A DNA stretch of 64,000 nt from Clostridiales bacterium (GTDB taxonomy: Bacteria > Bacillota > Clostridia > Christensenellales > Borkfalkiaceae). Both the position numbers and the translations under genes were made by a program. Numbering within the stretch: position 1 is the stretch's first letter; every line of letters begins with the position of its first letter. The stretch covers positions 1-64,000 of the forward strand of contig SVHW01000009.1 in NCBI GenBank assembly GCA_015055655.1. Reading direction: 5' to 3'. The notes under the pieces are model-generated. The model worked only from the letters and a program-made list of their open reading frames with translations. It did not search any database and was not told the origin of the DNA. This document shows, in pieces, positions 11,901-21,363 of this stretch.

Positions 11901-12741
11901 ACTTCTTAAAATTTTCTAAAAACGAGTGTTTTTCCCCGTTTTGCTTATATTCTGCCAACGTATCCAACTGAACGTTATGTATACTTTGGAAAATATTATT
12001 TTCCACGTTCGCATTTTCTTTTTTGAGGGTGGCAATCAGCTCTTTCACCCGTCGACGCGCAGAAAACGAATCCTCATCGCTGCCCGTCGTCCTTTGCGTG
12101 AATTTACACGCGCAAGCAATAAACTCCAACCCGTTATGCGCTTGCCAGCGCACGATATCTTCTTCCAATACGCAATACAACGGACGAATCAGCTCCATCC
12201 CCTCAAAATTCGTGCTTTTGATGCGAGGCAACATCCCTTGCAACTGCCCCCCGTACAGCATCCCCATCAGCGTCGTTTCAATTACGTCGCTTTTGTGATG
12301 CCCGAGCGCGATTTTGTTACAGCCAAGCTCTTTTGCCTTTGCGTATAAATGTCCTCTACGCATACGCGCGCACAAATAGCAGGGCGATTGTTCGTCCGCG
12401 GTTTCCGCCGCTGCGAAAATATCGCTTTCAAACACCGTAATCGGGACGTGCAAAAGCCGAGCGTTCTCCTCAATCTTCTCCCTGTTTTTCGCATTGTAAC
12501 CAGGGTCCATAACCAAAAATACCGTTTCAAAAGGAACTTCGCTGTGTCGTTGCAACTGCTGCATCAGTTTGGCAAGCAACATACTGTCTTTACCACCTGA
12601 AATACAAACGGCTATTTTATCCCCTGCCTCGATTAAACGGTACTTTTTTATCGCCAATACAAAAGGCGACCATATCGTCTTTCGATAGGTCGTGATGATA
12701 GAACGCTCTATTTCTTGATATTTTTCCAATACCTTCGGCAT
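11899..12741 (-). CDS. TtcA-family tRNA sulfurtransferase-like PP-loop ATPase
   Basis: Cytoplasmic enzyme of 280 residues of the TtcA/TilS-like adenylation superfamily, probably thiolating a tRNA base. Seen: the PP-loop SGGKDS near residue 50, CYLC about 75 residues later (an iron-sulfur ligand pair of TtcA), and GHHKSDVIETTLMGMLYGG. A further Cys-rich stretch IACACKFTQ lies near residue 225. TtcA makes 2-thiocytidine at position 32 of tRNA. Clostridia have several paralogues with differing targets, so the substrate is uncertain. It has 3-prime neighbour yabP but is spaced from it and may be a separate unit. Confidence 0.8.
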   Translation of the reverse strand: MPKVLEKYQEIERSIITTYRKTIWSPFVLAIKKYRLIEAGDKIAVCISGGKDSMLLAKLMQQLQRHSEVPFETVFLVMDPGYNAKNREKIEENARLLHVPITVFESDIFAAAETADEQSPCYLCARMRRGHLYAKAKELGCNKIALGHHKSDVIETTLMGMLYGGQLQGMLPRIKSTNFEGMELIRPLYCVLEEDIVRWQAHNGLEFIACACKFTQRTTGSDEDSFSARRRVKELIATLKKENANVENNIFQSIHNVQLDTLAEYKQNGEKHSFLENFKK

Positions 12742-12853
12742 CTTCGTCCCCTTTCGTTTTGCGCATTTTCCTTATTATATCATACCTTTTTCAAAATTGC
12801 AAGCGTTTTTTATCAAAAATACGAACATTTGTTTGTTTTGTTATAAAATAATC

Positions 12854-12876
12854 CCGACTGCCTAAAAAACAGTCGG
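12854..12876 (-). terminator. Hairpin after the small secreted protein gene
   Basis: CCGACTG pairs with CAGTCGG around a 9-base loop, followed on the minus strand by GATTATTTT. It is a modest intrinsic terminator. Confidence 0.6.
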
Positions 12877-12884
12877 TTTATCTA

Positions 12885-13292
12885 TTATTTTTGTTCGAAA
12901 CGCAACGACAGCGTCCAAGCGCCCATTTTTAACGCGACGTTTAAATCCCCGTTTTCCAAAGGAAAATCGCGCTCGAACCCACGTTTGCCGTCAAAGAAAA
13001 AGCGAACGCATTTCTTTTCCGCGTCGTAGTGATAGCGTCCCGTTTCTTCACGCGGTTTGCCTTTCTTTTCTTGATAACGAAGGAGAAAAGTGTTATCCTC
13101 GCGTAGCGTCAAAATGATATTGGAGAAATTTTTCAGCAAATCTTTTTTGCCTAAAACAGCGCTCTTACACTCGTATTCCCCTAAATAAGGTTTTGTGATA
13201 TCTTTCAGCGTAGAATTTTTCCACGTCGGGAAAAGGAGCGCCATAGAGAGTAATCCTGCCAACACCGAACTTTTTAATACGTTTTTTTTCAT
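12885..13292 (-). CDS. Small exported protein of unknown function
   Basis: 135 residues. A basic start (MKKNVLKSS) and hydrophobic stretch VLAGLLSMALLFP suggest a signal peptide or a single anchor; there is no lipobox Cys. The remainder is rich in beta-strand-like segments: YLGEYECKSAVLG, IILTLREDNTFLLRYQEKKG, TGRYHYDAEKKCVRFFF and WTLSLRFEQK. This pattern resembles small lipocalin-like extracytoplasmic domains that hold one stress readout, but I recognise no named family. It lies downstream of the YihY-type gene on the same strand, with about 25 bases between. Confidence 0.6.
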   Translation of the reverse strand: MKKNVLKSSVLAGLLSMALLFPTWKNSTLKDITKPYLGEYECKSAVLGKKDLLKNFSNIILTLREDNTFLLRYQEKKGKPREETGRYHYDAEKKCVRFFFDGKRGFERDFPLENGDLNVALKMGAWTLSLRFEQK

Positions 13293-13317
13293 ATACGCAA
13301 TATGGGTAAACTATCCG

Positions 13318-14142
13318 TCATTTATTCTTCCGCGTCGATTTTTTACGAGAGGCTGCGCCACGTTTTTCTTTGACCTTTTCGCTGTTAAAAATGACGCCGA
13401 CGATAAAGCAAATCATCAGCACGTACAGCCAAAGCAGAAAAACGATAAGCGTCGTGAGCGCACCGTACAGTTTGTCCATATTGGACACTTGTAAATACAC
13501 CGAAAAACCCGTCACCACCAATATCCACGCCGTTACCGTAATACAAGTGCCGTGTAAAAAATTCCGCATCGGCATTTTATATGGACATATATACATATTT
13601 AAAAGCAAGACAAGCGCAAACGCCAAAACGAGCAGCAAGCTATAATCGGCAACCCGTTCCCAAAAACCGTTAAAAAAACGAGAAAACAGTAAACTGCCCA
13701 GCGCGTACACCGCAAAAAAAACCAAGAATATCAATATAATAATTCCCGTCAGCACCAATGCCCCTATCCGTATCCGTAAACCCGCTTTTAAGCGGCGATA
13801 CTCGTAGATAATCTCTCCGCTTCTACGCATTTGGTAAAACAGGTTTGTAGACGAATATAAACTGCTTAAAAGCAAAACGAGCGATACGCCGCGCGTTGCG
13901 TTTTGCGCCTCTTGCCGTACGAACGTAAATACGTTTTCTACCGACTGAAATACGGGGAGTTGCCATACGCTTTTTCCGTCTATTGGCAATTTCCCCAACA
14001 ATAACGTCAACCAAAAGGCAAAAGGCACGACGGACATTACAAAAAAGAAGACCAAAGTGCCAGCCAACGTCGTATATTTCTTTTTCGTTAACAAACGATA
14101 TTTATCCCTTAGAAAACCGTAGGTTTTTTTAACTGTGTTCAT
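13318..14142 (-). CDS. YihY/UPF0761 family membrane protein
   Basis: Integral membrane protein of 274 residues with six hydrophobic segments, as in the YihY (formerly RNase BN) family. Seen: TLAGTLVFFFVMSVVPFAFW and SSLYSSTNLFYQMRR, both family-like, and a basic C-terminal tail RKKSTRKNK. I prefer the ATG at 14142; a TTG at 14190 lies directly after a terminator hairpin, and neither has a clear ribosome binding site. The function of the family is unknown; it is not a nuclease. Confidence 0.75.
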   Translation of the reverse strand: MNTVKKTYGFLRDKYRLLTKKKYTTLAGTLVFFFVMSVVPFAFWLTLLLGKLPIDGKSVWQLPVFQSVENVFTFVRQEAQNATRGVSLVLLLSSLYSSTNLFYQMRRSGEIIYEYRRLKAGLRIRIGALVLTGIIILIFLVFFAVYALGSLLFSRFFNGFWERVADYSLLLVLAFALVLLLNMYICPYKMPMRNFLHGTCITVTAWILVVTGFSVYLQVSNMDKLYGALTTLIVFLLWLYVLMICFIVGVIFNSEKVKEKRGAASRKKSTRKNK

Positions 14143-14201
14143 TGGTGATAGTATGCGCCGTTTTTCGCTTTTCAATGAAAACGCACGCAAAATAAAAACG
14201 T

Positions 14202-14224
14202 ACGCGGCGGGAAATCCGCCGCGT
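14202..14224 (-). terminator. Terminator after the Cys-rich protein gene
   Basis: A 9-bp GC-rich stem (ACGCGGCGG with CCGCCGCGT). T-rich runs follow on both strands. Confidence 0.75.
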
Positions 14225-14235
14225 TTTTTCCTTGG

Positions 14236-14631
14236 TTATTCACCGTAATTTTCTTGCGTCCAAGCCGAGTACGCATTGCAACCGCAACGGCTTCTTGCAT
14301 TGTAACCGCTACACCCTTCGTTTCCGTTAAAAACGGAAGCCGACGAAGCGCTGCCTACATTTTGGCAATAACTTACGCAAGCGTAACCGCCGTTATATCC
14401 CAACGAATCCGTAGCGTTATTGCCGTTATTATTGCAACATCTGTTACAAGAACTGCAAGAATTACAATTATAACCGCACGAATTATTATTCGTTACTACC
14501 AGATTGCCGCAACAATCCCGACACACGCGTTGCGTATTGCCAAAAAGAATATTCCAAAGAGAATTTTGATTGCAACCGTTACAGCCACAACCGCAAGAGC
14601 TACGATTGCCCCAATTACATCCGTTACACAT
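14236..14631 (-). CDS. Cys- and Asn-rich protein of unknown function, possible spore coat component
   Basis: 131 residues, of which 20 are Cys and many are Asn and Gly. Seen: clusters such as CGCGCNGC, CRDCC, CNSCSSCNRCC and CGCNAY. There is no signal peptide or membrane segment. AAGGA lies 11 bases before the ATG. Cys-rich proteins of this kind occur in spore coats and exosporia, where they cross-link. The upstream region has GCATATCATA followed by CATATAGTA, which fits the CATANNNTA -10 of sigma-K, and yabP shares the first word. The function is inference only; a metal-binding role is the alternative. Confidence 0.6.
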   Translation of the reverse strand: MCNGCNWGNRSSCGCGCNGCNQNSLWNILFGNTQRVCRDCCGNLVVTNNNSCGYNCNSCSSCNRCCNNNGNNATDSLGYNGGYACVSYCQNVGSASSASVFNGNEGCSGYNARSRCGCNAYSAWTQENYGE

Positions 14632-14671
14632 AGTACGTCTATCCTTCTTGTGTATTTGAGAAAAATCTCAT

Positions 14672-14686
14672 ACTATATGATATGCA
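14672..14686 (-). promoter_or_regulatory. Sporulation-like -10 region upstream of the Cys-rich gene
   Basis: The minus strand reads CATATCATATAGTATG. CATATAGTA matches the sigma-K -10 pattern CATANNNTA. The -35 AC dinucleotide is not at the ideal distance. Confidence 0.35.
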
Positions 14687-14687
14687 A

Positions 14688-14719
14688 AACGCCCTGCCGT
14701 GGGTGCATGGCAGAGCGTT
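14688..14719 (-). terminator. Terminator of the PadR-HAAS-DUF4097 operon
   Basis: AACGC.CTGCC pairs with GGCAG.GCGTT around a 10-base loop, followed on the minus strand by a weak T run. Confidence 0.6.
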
Positions 14720-14751
14720 ATTATTTTTAATTGTTTCCCGTGAAACGAGGA

Positions 14752-15711
14752 TTATTCGACGACGATTTTAATATCGCCCGTGTCGGTGGTAATTTTGCAA
14801 ACGCCGCCGTTGCCGTCCGCGGGGATTTTTACGTCGCCCGTATCCGTTTTTACGTCAAACGTCTTTGCTGAAAGCAAACTTCCCGTTACGTCGCCCGTAT
14901 CCGTTTCGATGGTTATCTCCAATCCGTCGCATTTTTTCAGCGTAACGTCACCCGTACTTCTCTTTATCAAGAATTTTTCCGTTGCTATGACGTTCGTTAA
15001 TTCCACCTCACCCGTATCACCGTTAGAAATCAATTTTTTACACGCGACGTTTTGCAAAGAAACGTCGCCCGTCGTCACCGTTATATCCACGCTTTCCTCA
15101 AACGTTGCGTTGGAAATTTCCACGTCCCCAGTGGAAGACGCAATCGTTAACGCCTTGGCAGAAATATTGGAAAGGCGAATATCCCCCGTGCTGCGTTGAA
15201 TATTTATCTCCCCAAAAGCGGAAGCTTCGCATACGACGTCGCCCGTATTGCCTAAAACCTCCATACTTTCAAATTGAAAATCTTTGGGGATAGTTACGTC
15301 CCCCGAGCTTGTTTGCACCTTCAATGCCAAGCGGGCTGTTTGCGGCATATATACCGTAATTTTCGGGGATTTAAAATTAAACCAATTTTCATACCATTTT
15401 CTTTCGTTTTGCAACTCGATTACAAGCGTATTTTCCACGACGTTGACGGTGTGTTTTGCGTTTTCTTCTTCCACGCAAACCACCTTCGTTTCTCCGTTTT
15501 CCGCCGCCGCAAAAACGACGTCTGCCGTATCTGTAACGATAGAGATATTTTCGTAGTTCTCTTCTATCTCATACTCTTTACTCACGTACTTACCCATTGA
15601 TAATTTGGTATAATCCCCCTTCGCAGCCACCGTGACGCAAGCAAATATAATTGCGCCGAGCAACGTTAAAACAATCCCCACGGTAAGCCATATTTTTTTC
15701 TTTTTATCCAT
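14752..15711 (-). CDS. DUF4097-family beta-helix envelope protein
   Basis: 319 residues: an N-terminal membrane anchor (about residues 7-29), then a beta-repeat domain in which STGDV or DTGDV recurs about every 20 residues, typical of DUF4097 (adhesin-like, LiaG-type) proteins. The C-terminal half is a right-handed beta-stack facing outside. The protein is the third gene of a PadR-HAAS-DUF4097 operon, abutting the HAAS gene. Such operons respond to envelope stress in Bacillota. The binding partner is unknown. Confidence 0.8.
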   Translation of the reverse strand: MDKKKKIWLTVGIVLTLLGAIIFACVTVAAKGDYTKLSMGKYVSKEYEIEENYENISIVTDTADVVFAAAENGETKVVCVEEENAKHTVNVVENTLVIELQNERKWYENWFNFKSPKITVYMPQTARLALKVQTSSGDVTIPKDFQFESMEVLGNTGDVVCEASAFGEINIQRSTGDIRLSNISAKALTIASSTGDVEISNATFEESVDITVTTGDVSLQNVACKKLISNGDTGEVELTNVIATEKFLIKRSTGDVTLKKCDGLEITIETDTGDVTGSLLSAKTFDVKTDTGDVKIPADGNGGVCKITTDTGDIKIVVE

Positions 15712-16307
15712 TATATAGCCCCCTTTTTATAGAGATAATTTTTTTTGCCCGTCATACTCTTTTTCAACACTTTTAAAACGCCTTTCATTGCCGAAATACT
15801 TGCAAAAAACAGGAATATGGATACCCCTGCGCATAAAATACCGCCACCGATAAGCGCAAAGCCCAAGTATCCGTTTTCAAACAGCGCGATAATCCCCATC
15901 AAAATGCCAAAGGGCGCGCAAACGACGAACGCCGCAAAAACTGCCCATAACGCTATCACCAACGAGCATACCACCGCGTATAACGACACCGCAACGGCAA
16001 AAGCGGCAATTAGCAACGAGCCCCATAACGGAAAACCAAGCGCCAATAATACTATTTCCCACGGGCTACGTTTTCTCTTAATCAACGTGTTTTTCTCCGC
16101 CTCTTTTGCCGATAAAAAATCCGTGATAATACGCGAAGCCACGTCGTTGATGTCCCCAACCTTTACAACGGCTTCTTCTTCCGTGAACCCTTCTTCTATT
16201 CCGTCGTCAATCATTTCTCTGTAAAAGCTTATCCGCTCTTCCCTTTCTTTTCTCGGCAAGACGGATAATTTCTTTTTAAGTTTCTTCAAAAATTCTTGCT
16301 TGTTCAC
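15711..16307 (-). CDS. HAAS/DUF1700 membrane protein
   Basis: 198 residues. The N-terminal HAAS domain (about residues 1-65) reads MNKQEFLKKLKKKL, ERISFYREMIDDGIEEG and EEEAVVKVGD, followed by three to four membrane segments. HAAS domains interact with PadR-type regulators; here the gene overlaps the PadR gene by four bases and the DUF4097 gene by one. It is likely the membrane partner in a small envelope stress circuit. Confidence 0.85.
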   Translation of the reverse strand: MNKQEFLKKLKKKLSVLPRKEREERISFYREMIDDGIEEGFTEEEAVVKVGDINDVASRIITDFLSAKEAEKNTLIKRKRSPWEIVLLALGFPLWGSLLIAAFAVAVSLYAVVCSLVIALWAVFAAFVVCAPFGILMGIIALFENGYLGFALIGGGILCAGVSIFLFFASISAMKGVLKVLKKSMTGKKNYLYKKGAI

Positions 16308-16621
16308 TGTTTCCTCTCCTCTTGCATTACAAATTGATAAATGGACATAACCTCACTCCACTCTTCCTTGAAATCTTCGATACGTCCAAGCCCTGCGCGC
16401 GTAATGTGATAGTATTTTCTTAGCCTTCCGTCATATTCTTCCGTGCGCACCGTTAACATTTTTGCCATCTCCAAACGTTTTAATATCGTGTATAACGTCG
16501 ATTCCGACATCTCCACGTACGGTTTTACGTCTTTGATGATTTTATACCCGTAAGAATCTTCGTTTTTGATAGCAGTTAAGACGCACACGTCTAATAACCC
16601 TCGTTTTAACTGAATATCCAT
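16304..16621 (-). CDS. PadR-family transcriptional regulator
   Basis: 105 residues, a winged helix of the short PadR-s2 class. Seen: QLKRGLLDVCVLTAI, SYGYKIIKDV, SESTLYTILKRLE and DGRLRKYYHITRAG, with a dimerisation helix at the end. It heads the operon with the HAAS and DUF4097 genes. An inverted repeat (ATATCA, 8 bp, TGATAT) sits in its own promoter spacer, which supports autorepression. Confidence 0.92.
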   Translation of the reverse strand: MDIQLKRGLLDVCVLTAIKNEDSYGYKIIKDVKPYVEMSESTLYTILKRLEMAKMLTVRTEEYDGRLRKYYHITRAGLGRIEDFKEEWSEVMSIYQFVMQEERKQ

Positions 16622-16645
16622 TGAATACTCCCCCTTACGTAATAC

Positions 16646-16674
16646 ATCATATCACGAGGTGTTGATATTGTCAA
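16646..16674 (-). promoter_or_regulatory. PadR operon promoter with operator-like inverted repeat
   Basis: TTGACA (16669-16674) and TATGAT (16646-16651) with 17 bp between. The inverted repeat ATATCA/TGATAT (16649-16668) occupies the spacer and overlaps the -10. Confidence 0.8.
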
Positions 16675-16712
16675 GTGTTTTTTTGCAACTTTTTTAATTT
16701 TTTTTGCAAATA

Positions 16713-16747
16713 AAAAACGGCAAGAGTCGTTTGCTCTTACCGTTTTT
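16713..16747 (-). terminator. Terminator after guaA
   Basis: A 14-bp nearly perfect stem (AAAAACGG.AAGAG with its complement) and T tracts on both sides. Confidence 0.85.
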
Positions 16748-16760
16748 ATTGTCGTATAAA

Positions 16761-17741
16761 TTACTCCCACTCAATCGTTCCACAAGGCTTCGGCGTCAAA
16801 TCGTACAACACGCGGTTAACGTTTTCCACTTCCGTCGTGATACGCGCCGTAATTTTATTCAAAAGCTCGTACGGGATTTGTTCAATCGTCGCCGTCATCG
16901 CATCTACGGTGTTCACCGCGCGAATAATAACGGGGTATGCATACGTACGTTTGCCGTTTTTCACGCCAACCGAGCGGAAATCGGGAACAGCCGTAAAGTA
17001 TTGCCATACCTTGCCTTCCAAACCTGCTTTTGCAAACTCTTCACGCAAAATCGCGTCCGATTCGCGTACGGCTTCCAATCTATCACGCGTAATCGCGCCA
17101 AGTACGCGTACGCCAAGACCGGGGCCGGGGAACGGTTGACGATATACCATATTGTCGGGCAAACCAAGCGCGCTGCCTACCATGCGAACTTCGTCTTTAT
17201 ACAAGAATTTCAAAGGTTCTACGAGTTCGAATTGCATATCTTCGGGAAGACCGCCTACGTTGTGATGCGCCTTTACGCCGTCACTTTCCAAAATATCGGG
17301 ATAAATCGTGCCTTGCGCAAGGAAAGAAATGCCTTCCAACTTGCTTGCTTCTTCGTCAAAGACTTTGATAAATTCGCCGCCGATAATCTTACGTTTCTTT
17401 TCGGGTTCGGCAACGCCAGCCAAAAGACCCAAGAAACGTTCGGTTGCGTCAACGTAGATAAGGTTGGCGTCAAGTTGTTTTTCAAATACGTCGATAACCT
17501 GTTCGCTTTCCCCTTTACGCATTAAGCCGTGGTTTACGTGTACGCAAACAAGTTGCTTGCCCACCGCTTTAATCAATAATGCGGCAACAACGGAAGAATC
17601 CACCCCACCCGAAAGTGCAAGCAAAACTTTCTTGTCGCCCACTTGTTTGCGGACGAGCGCAACTTGTTCGTCAATAAATGCGTTCGCAAGTTCTTTTGTG
17701 TTGATACGAGCCATACTTTCGGGACGTACGTTGTTTTCCAT
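16761..17741 (-). CDS. guaA: GMP synthase, ATP-pyrophosphatase subunit without glutaminase domain
   Basis: Converts XMP to GMP with ATP and ammonia. 326 residues, against about 515 for bacterial GuaA. The start of the protein corresponds to the linker just before the PP-loop [15 protein letters not shown], and the class I glutaminase domain (about 190 residues) is absent. The C-terminal dimerisation domain is complete ([13 protein letters not shown] and [12 protein letters not shown]). Archaea use this split form (GuaAa plus GuaAb). No glutaminase lies in the window, so a separate subunit elsewhere, or free ammonia, must supply nitrogen. It follows guaB and thrH on the same strand. Confidence 0.9.
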   Translation of the reverse strand: MENNVRPESMARINTKELANAFIDEQVALVRKQVGDKKVLLALSGGVDSSVVAALLIKAVGKQLVCVHVNHGLMRKGESEQVIDVFEKQLDANLIYVDATERFLGLLAGVAEPEKKRKIIGGEFIKVFDEEASKLEGISFLAQGTIYPDILESDGVKAHHNVGGLPEDMQFELVEPLKFLYKDEVRMVGSALGLPDNMVYRQPFPGPGLGVRVLGAITRDRLEAVRESDAILREEFAKAGLEGKVWQYFTAVPDFRSVGVKNGKRTYAYPVIIRAVNTVDAMTATIEQIPYELLNKITARITTEVENVNRVLYDLTPKPCGTIEWE

Positions 17742-17769
17742 ATATTTATTCTCCTAAATTAAAAATGTA

Positions 17770-18372
17770 TCAATCTAACACGGCTTTAATTGCCGTCAGC
17801 AAGTCGCTATATTCCTCGTATGCAGGCAAATCGGGGTTATCCGCCTTGATTTTGTCCGTACTCTTGAATAAAAAGCCTGCTTTGCTTGCTTTTATCATAC
17901 CTAAGTCGTTATAGCTATCCCCAGCGGCAATCGTGTCGTATCCAATCGATTGCAACGCCTTAACCGTGGCGTATTTGGATTTCTCCACGCGCATTTTATA
18001 CCCCGTGATTTCTCCGTTTTCCGCCACTTCCAACGTGTTACACATTAACATTGGATAACCGAGTTTTGCCATAAGCGGCATACCGAATTGCGTAAACGTA
18101 TCACTGAGGATTACTACCTGCGTCAAGGAACGGAGTTCGTCTAAAAATGCTTTCGCTCCGTCAAGCGGCTCTATCTTTTCGATAATCGCGCGGATTTCGT
18201 TAAGCCCTAACCCGTGTTCCTTTAAAACGCCCAAGCGCCATTTCATCAACTTATCGTAATCGGGCTCGTCACGCGTTGTACGCGTCAATTGAGGAATCCC
18301 ACTCGCTTTTGCAAACGCTATCCATATTTCGGGGACGAGCACCCCTTCTAAATCCAAACAAACTATATTCAT
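17770..18372 (-). CDS. thrH: ThrH-type phosphoserine phosphatase / homoserine phosphotransferase
   Basis: HAD-superfamily enzyme of 200 residues. The opening CLDLEGVLVPEIWIAFA, with the DLEG form of the HAD motif I, is diagnostic of ThrH. VVILSDTF is motif II and AAGDSYNDLGMI motif IV. ThrH of Pseudomonas dephosphorylates phosphoserine and can move the phosphate to homoserine. It lies 13 bases after guaB and about 30 before guaA. The link to purine synthesis may be serine-derived one-carbon units. Specificity is inferred. Confidence 0.85.
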   Translation of the reverse strand: MNIVCLDLEGVLVPEIWIAFAKASGIPQLTRTTRDEPDYDKLMKWRLGVLKEHGLGLNEIRAIIEKIEPLDGAKAFLDELRSLTQVVILSDTFTQFGMPLMAKLGYPMLMCNTLEVAENGEITGYKMRVEKSKYATVKALQSIGYDTIAAGDSYNDLGMIKASKAGFLFKSTDKIKADNPDLPAYEEYSDLLTAIKAVLD

Positions 18373-18384
18373 AAACTTACCTGA

Positions 18385-19881
<1,497 letters not shown>

Positions 19882-20496
19882 TTATGCTTCGCCAAGGGAA
19901 AGCAACGCTTGTAAATATTGTCTATCTTCGTTAGACAAATCGTCAGCTTGCAACTGCTCCATCTTCAACGTCAACGCCGTTACCGTATCCTCGTCAGCCC
20001 CTTTCAACGCCGTCAGGTATAATATCGCAGCAGCGTTGTTTTTAGGAAAAGCTCCGTTTAAGGATTGGCACGCGGTAGATATCGCTTCCGTTATCTTACC
20101 CTGCGAATATTGCGCCATCGTTACCTGCCCGTATACGTATTGCTGATACGTAATGGACACCTTGTCGTTTGCGGCAATTTCCTCGTTCCTCGCCTTGCAA
20201 TATTCTGCAAACTCGTCATCTGCCAACAAGCTCAGCCCGTTTTTTTCTATCGTTGCCGAATCCTCCGTCAAGATAGACGTTTCAAAAGCAAACGCCGCGT
20301 AAAACACGTCGTCCGAACGCTTATAAGCGCGCTCTGCATATTTAACGCTGCTTTCGTTCAGCCCTATGTCATAGGTGATTTTCGCCATCGTACTGGGGAA
20401 CAGCGCAAATAACGTCAAAAGCATTATGCCAAAAAGCACGATGACGGCAAGCAACGTCGTAAAAATCGAACGCAAAATTACTCTATCCGTACGCAT
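19882..20496 (-). CDS. Membrane-anchored protein with helical repeats, unknown function
   Basis: 204 residues from the ATG at 20496, which has GGAGG 8 bases upstream; a TTG at 20511 would overlap that site. One membrane segment lies near residues 9-35 (FTTLLAVIVLFGIMLLTLFAL). The outer part is helical with TPR-like spacing (NESSVKYAERAYKRSDDVFYA, and GKITEAISTACQSLNG). I recognise no named family. It has its own promoter and an operator-like palindrome and is followed by guaB. Confidence 0.65.
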   Translation of the reverse strand: MRTDRVILRSIFTTLLAVIVLFGIMLLTLFALFPSTMAKITYDIGLNESSVKYAERAYKRSDDVFYAAFAFETSILTEDSATIEKNGLSLLADDEFAEYCKARNEEIAANDKVSITYQQYVYGQVTMAQYSQGKITEAISTACQSLNGAFPKNNAAAILYLTALKGADEDTVTALTLKMEQLQADDLSNEDRQYLQALLSLGEA

Positions 20497-20509
20497 ACGC
20501 TCTTCCTCC

Positions 20510-20531
20510 AAATAGTATTTATACTATTTTA
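20510..20531 (-). promoter_or_regulatory. Perfect palindrome over the start site of the membrane protein gene
   Basis: AAATAGTA and TACTATTT flank TTTA (20510-20529). The minus-strand -10 TAAAAT (20526-20531) overlaps it; TTGATT lies 17 bp upstream. The palindrome covers the expected transcription start, so it is a likely operator or start-site stem. Confidence 0.65.
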
Positions 20532-20599
20532 GCATATTCGAAATAAAAAATCAACTGTATGAACGAATTTTATTTGGTATGTTTGCAGGCTTTTTTTAA

Positions 20600-20605
20600 T
20601 ATAAT
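20600..20605 (+). promoter_or_regulatory. -10 element 6 bases before an ATG (leaderless start)
   Basis: TATAAT at 20600-20605, ATG at 20612. There is no ribosome binding site in between, and no strong -35. Transcription would begin at or next to the ATG. Confidence 0.5.
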
Positions 20606-20611
20606 AGCACT

Positions 20612-21316
20612 ATGAGAAACTCTTTACGACATTATCCTAAATTTTTACGCCCGAAATCTTACGTTTTACAAATATTTTTGCTTTTTCTCCTTCTTACCGT
20701 CCTCTTCCCGCTATACGCCTGCCAAAAAGAAATAGATTATTTTGCTTACGTAGCCGAATCGCGTAACAACGTTTTCTACGCGGAAAACAACGGCTTTATT
20801 TTACGCGTGTACGCCGTAGAAAAAGAATACCCCTATTGCGCAGACGGCATCAAACGGGATACGAGCGCCCGTGCGGAAATACGATTGTTTGCCCCAACAG
20901 GCGATAAAGATTGCAACGTGTCTTTCCACGTCAACGGAGAGGAGTACGGCGGCGATATGTCCTACGATAACGTCAAGGCGGAATATTTTTTCTCTTGCAC
21001 GCTTGATATCTCCAATCTTTCGCAAATCGATTGCAACGTTGTTTACGGGGAAGAAGAAATGCAGTTTTGCGCACAATCGGTGAAAACGAAAAACACGCTG
21101 TCGCCAAGGGAAATTTTGGAACAATTAAGAAGGGCGGAAACGGAATTATTTTCTTCCCTTTCCGATAAATACGGCTTTGCGGGCGAAATTTACATACGTC
21201 TTTTATACGAAGATTTCCCCTACTACTACGTGAGCGTAATCGATAGAAACGGCAATACGAACGCCTTTTTAATGAACGGCGAAACGGGGGAAATTTTAGC
21301 GAAAAGACAGGGTTAA
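20612..21316 (+). CDS. Lipoprotein of unknown function
   Basis: 234 residues. The signal peptide ends at LYAC (Cys about residue 37), a lipobox, so it is a membrane-anchored lipoprotein. The mature part has two beta-rich halves: the first with FYAENNGFILRVYAVEK and AEIRLFAPTGDKDCNVSFHV, the second, after SPREILEQLRRAETELFSSL, resembling a small PepSY-like unit ending in NAFLMNGETGEILAKRQ. I recognise no named family. The -10 element ends 6 bases before the ATG and no ribosome binding site exists, so the mRNA is probably leaderless. Confidence 0.7.
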   Translation: MRNSLRHYPKFLRPKSYVLQIFLLFLLLTVLFPLYACQKEIDYFAYVAESRNNVFYAENNGFILRVYAVEKEYPYCADGIKRDTSARAEIRLFAPTGDKDCNVSFHVNGEEYGGDMSYDNVKAEYFFSCTLDISNLSQIDCNVVYGEEEMQFCAQSVKTKNTLSPREILEQLRRAETELFSSLSDKYGFAGEIYIRLLYEDFPYYYVSVIDRNGNTNAFLMNGETGEILAKRQG

Positions 21317-21329
21317 AAAATAAATTAAC

Positions 21330-21359
21330 AGGGCGACAAGCACGCATGCTTGTCGCCCT
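21330..21359. terminator. Bidirectional terminator
   Basis: A 13-bp perfect stem, AGGGCGACAAGCA with its complement, loop CGCA, between convergent genes. Confidence 0.8.
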
Positions 21360-21363
21360 ACTT

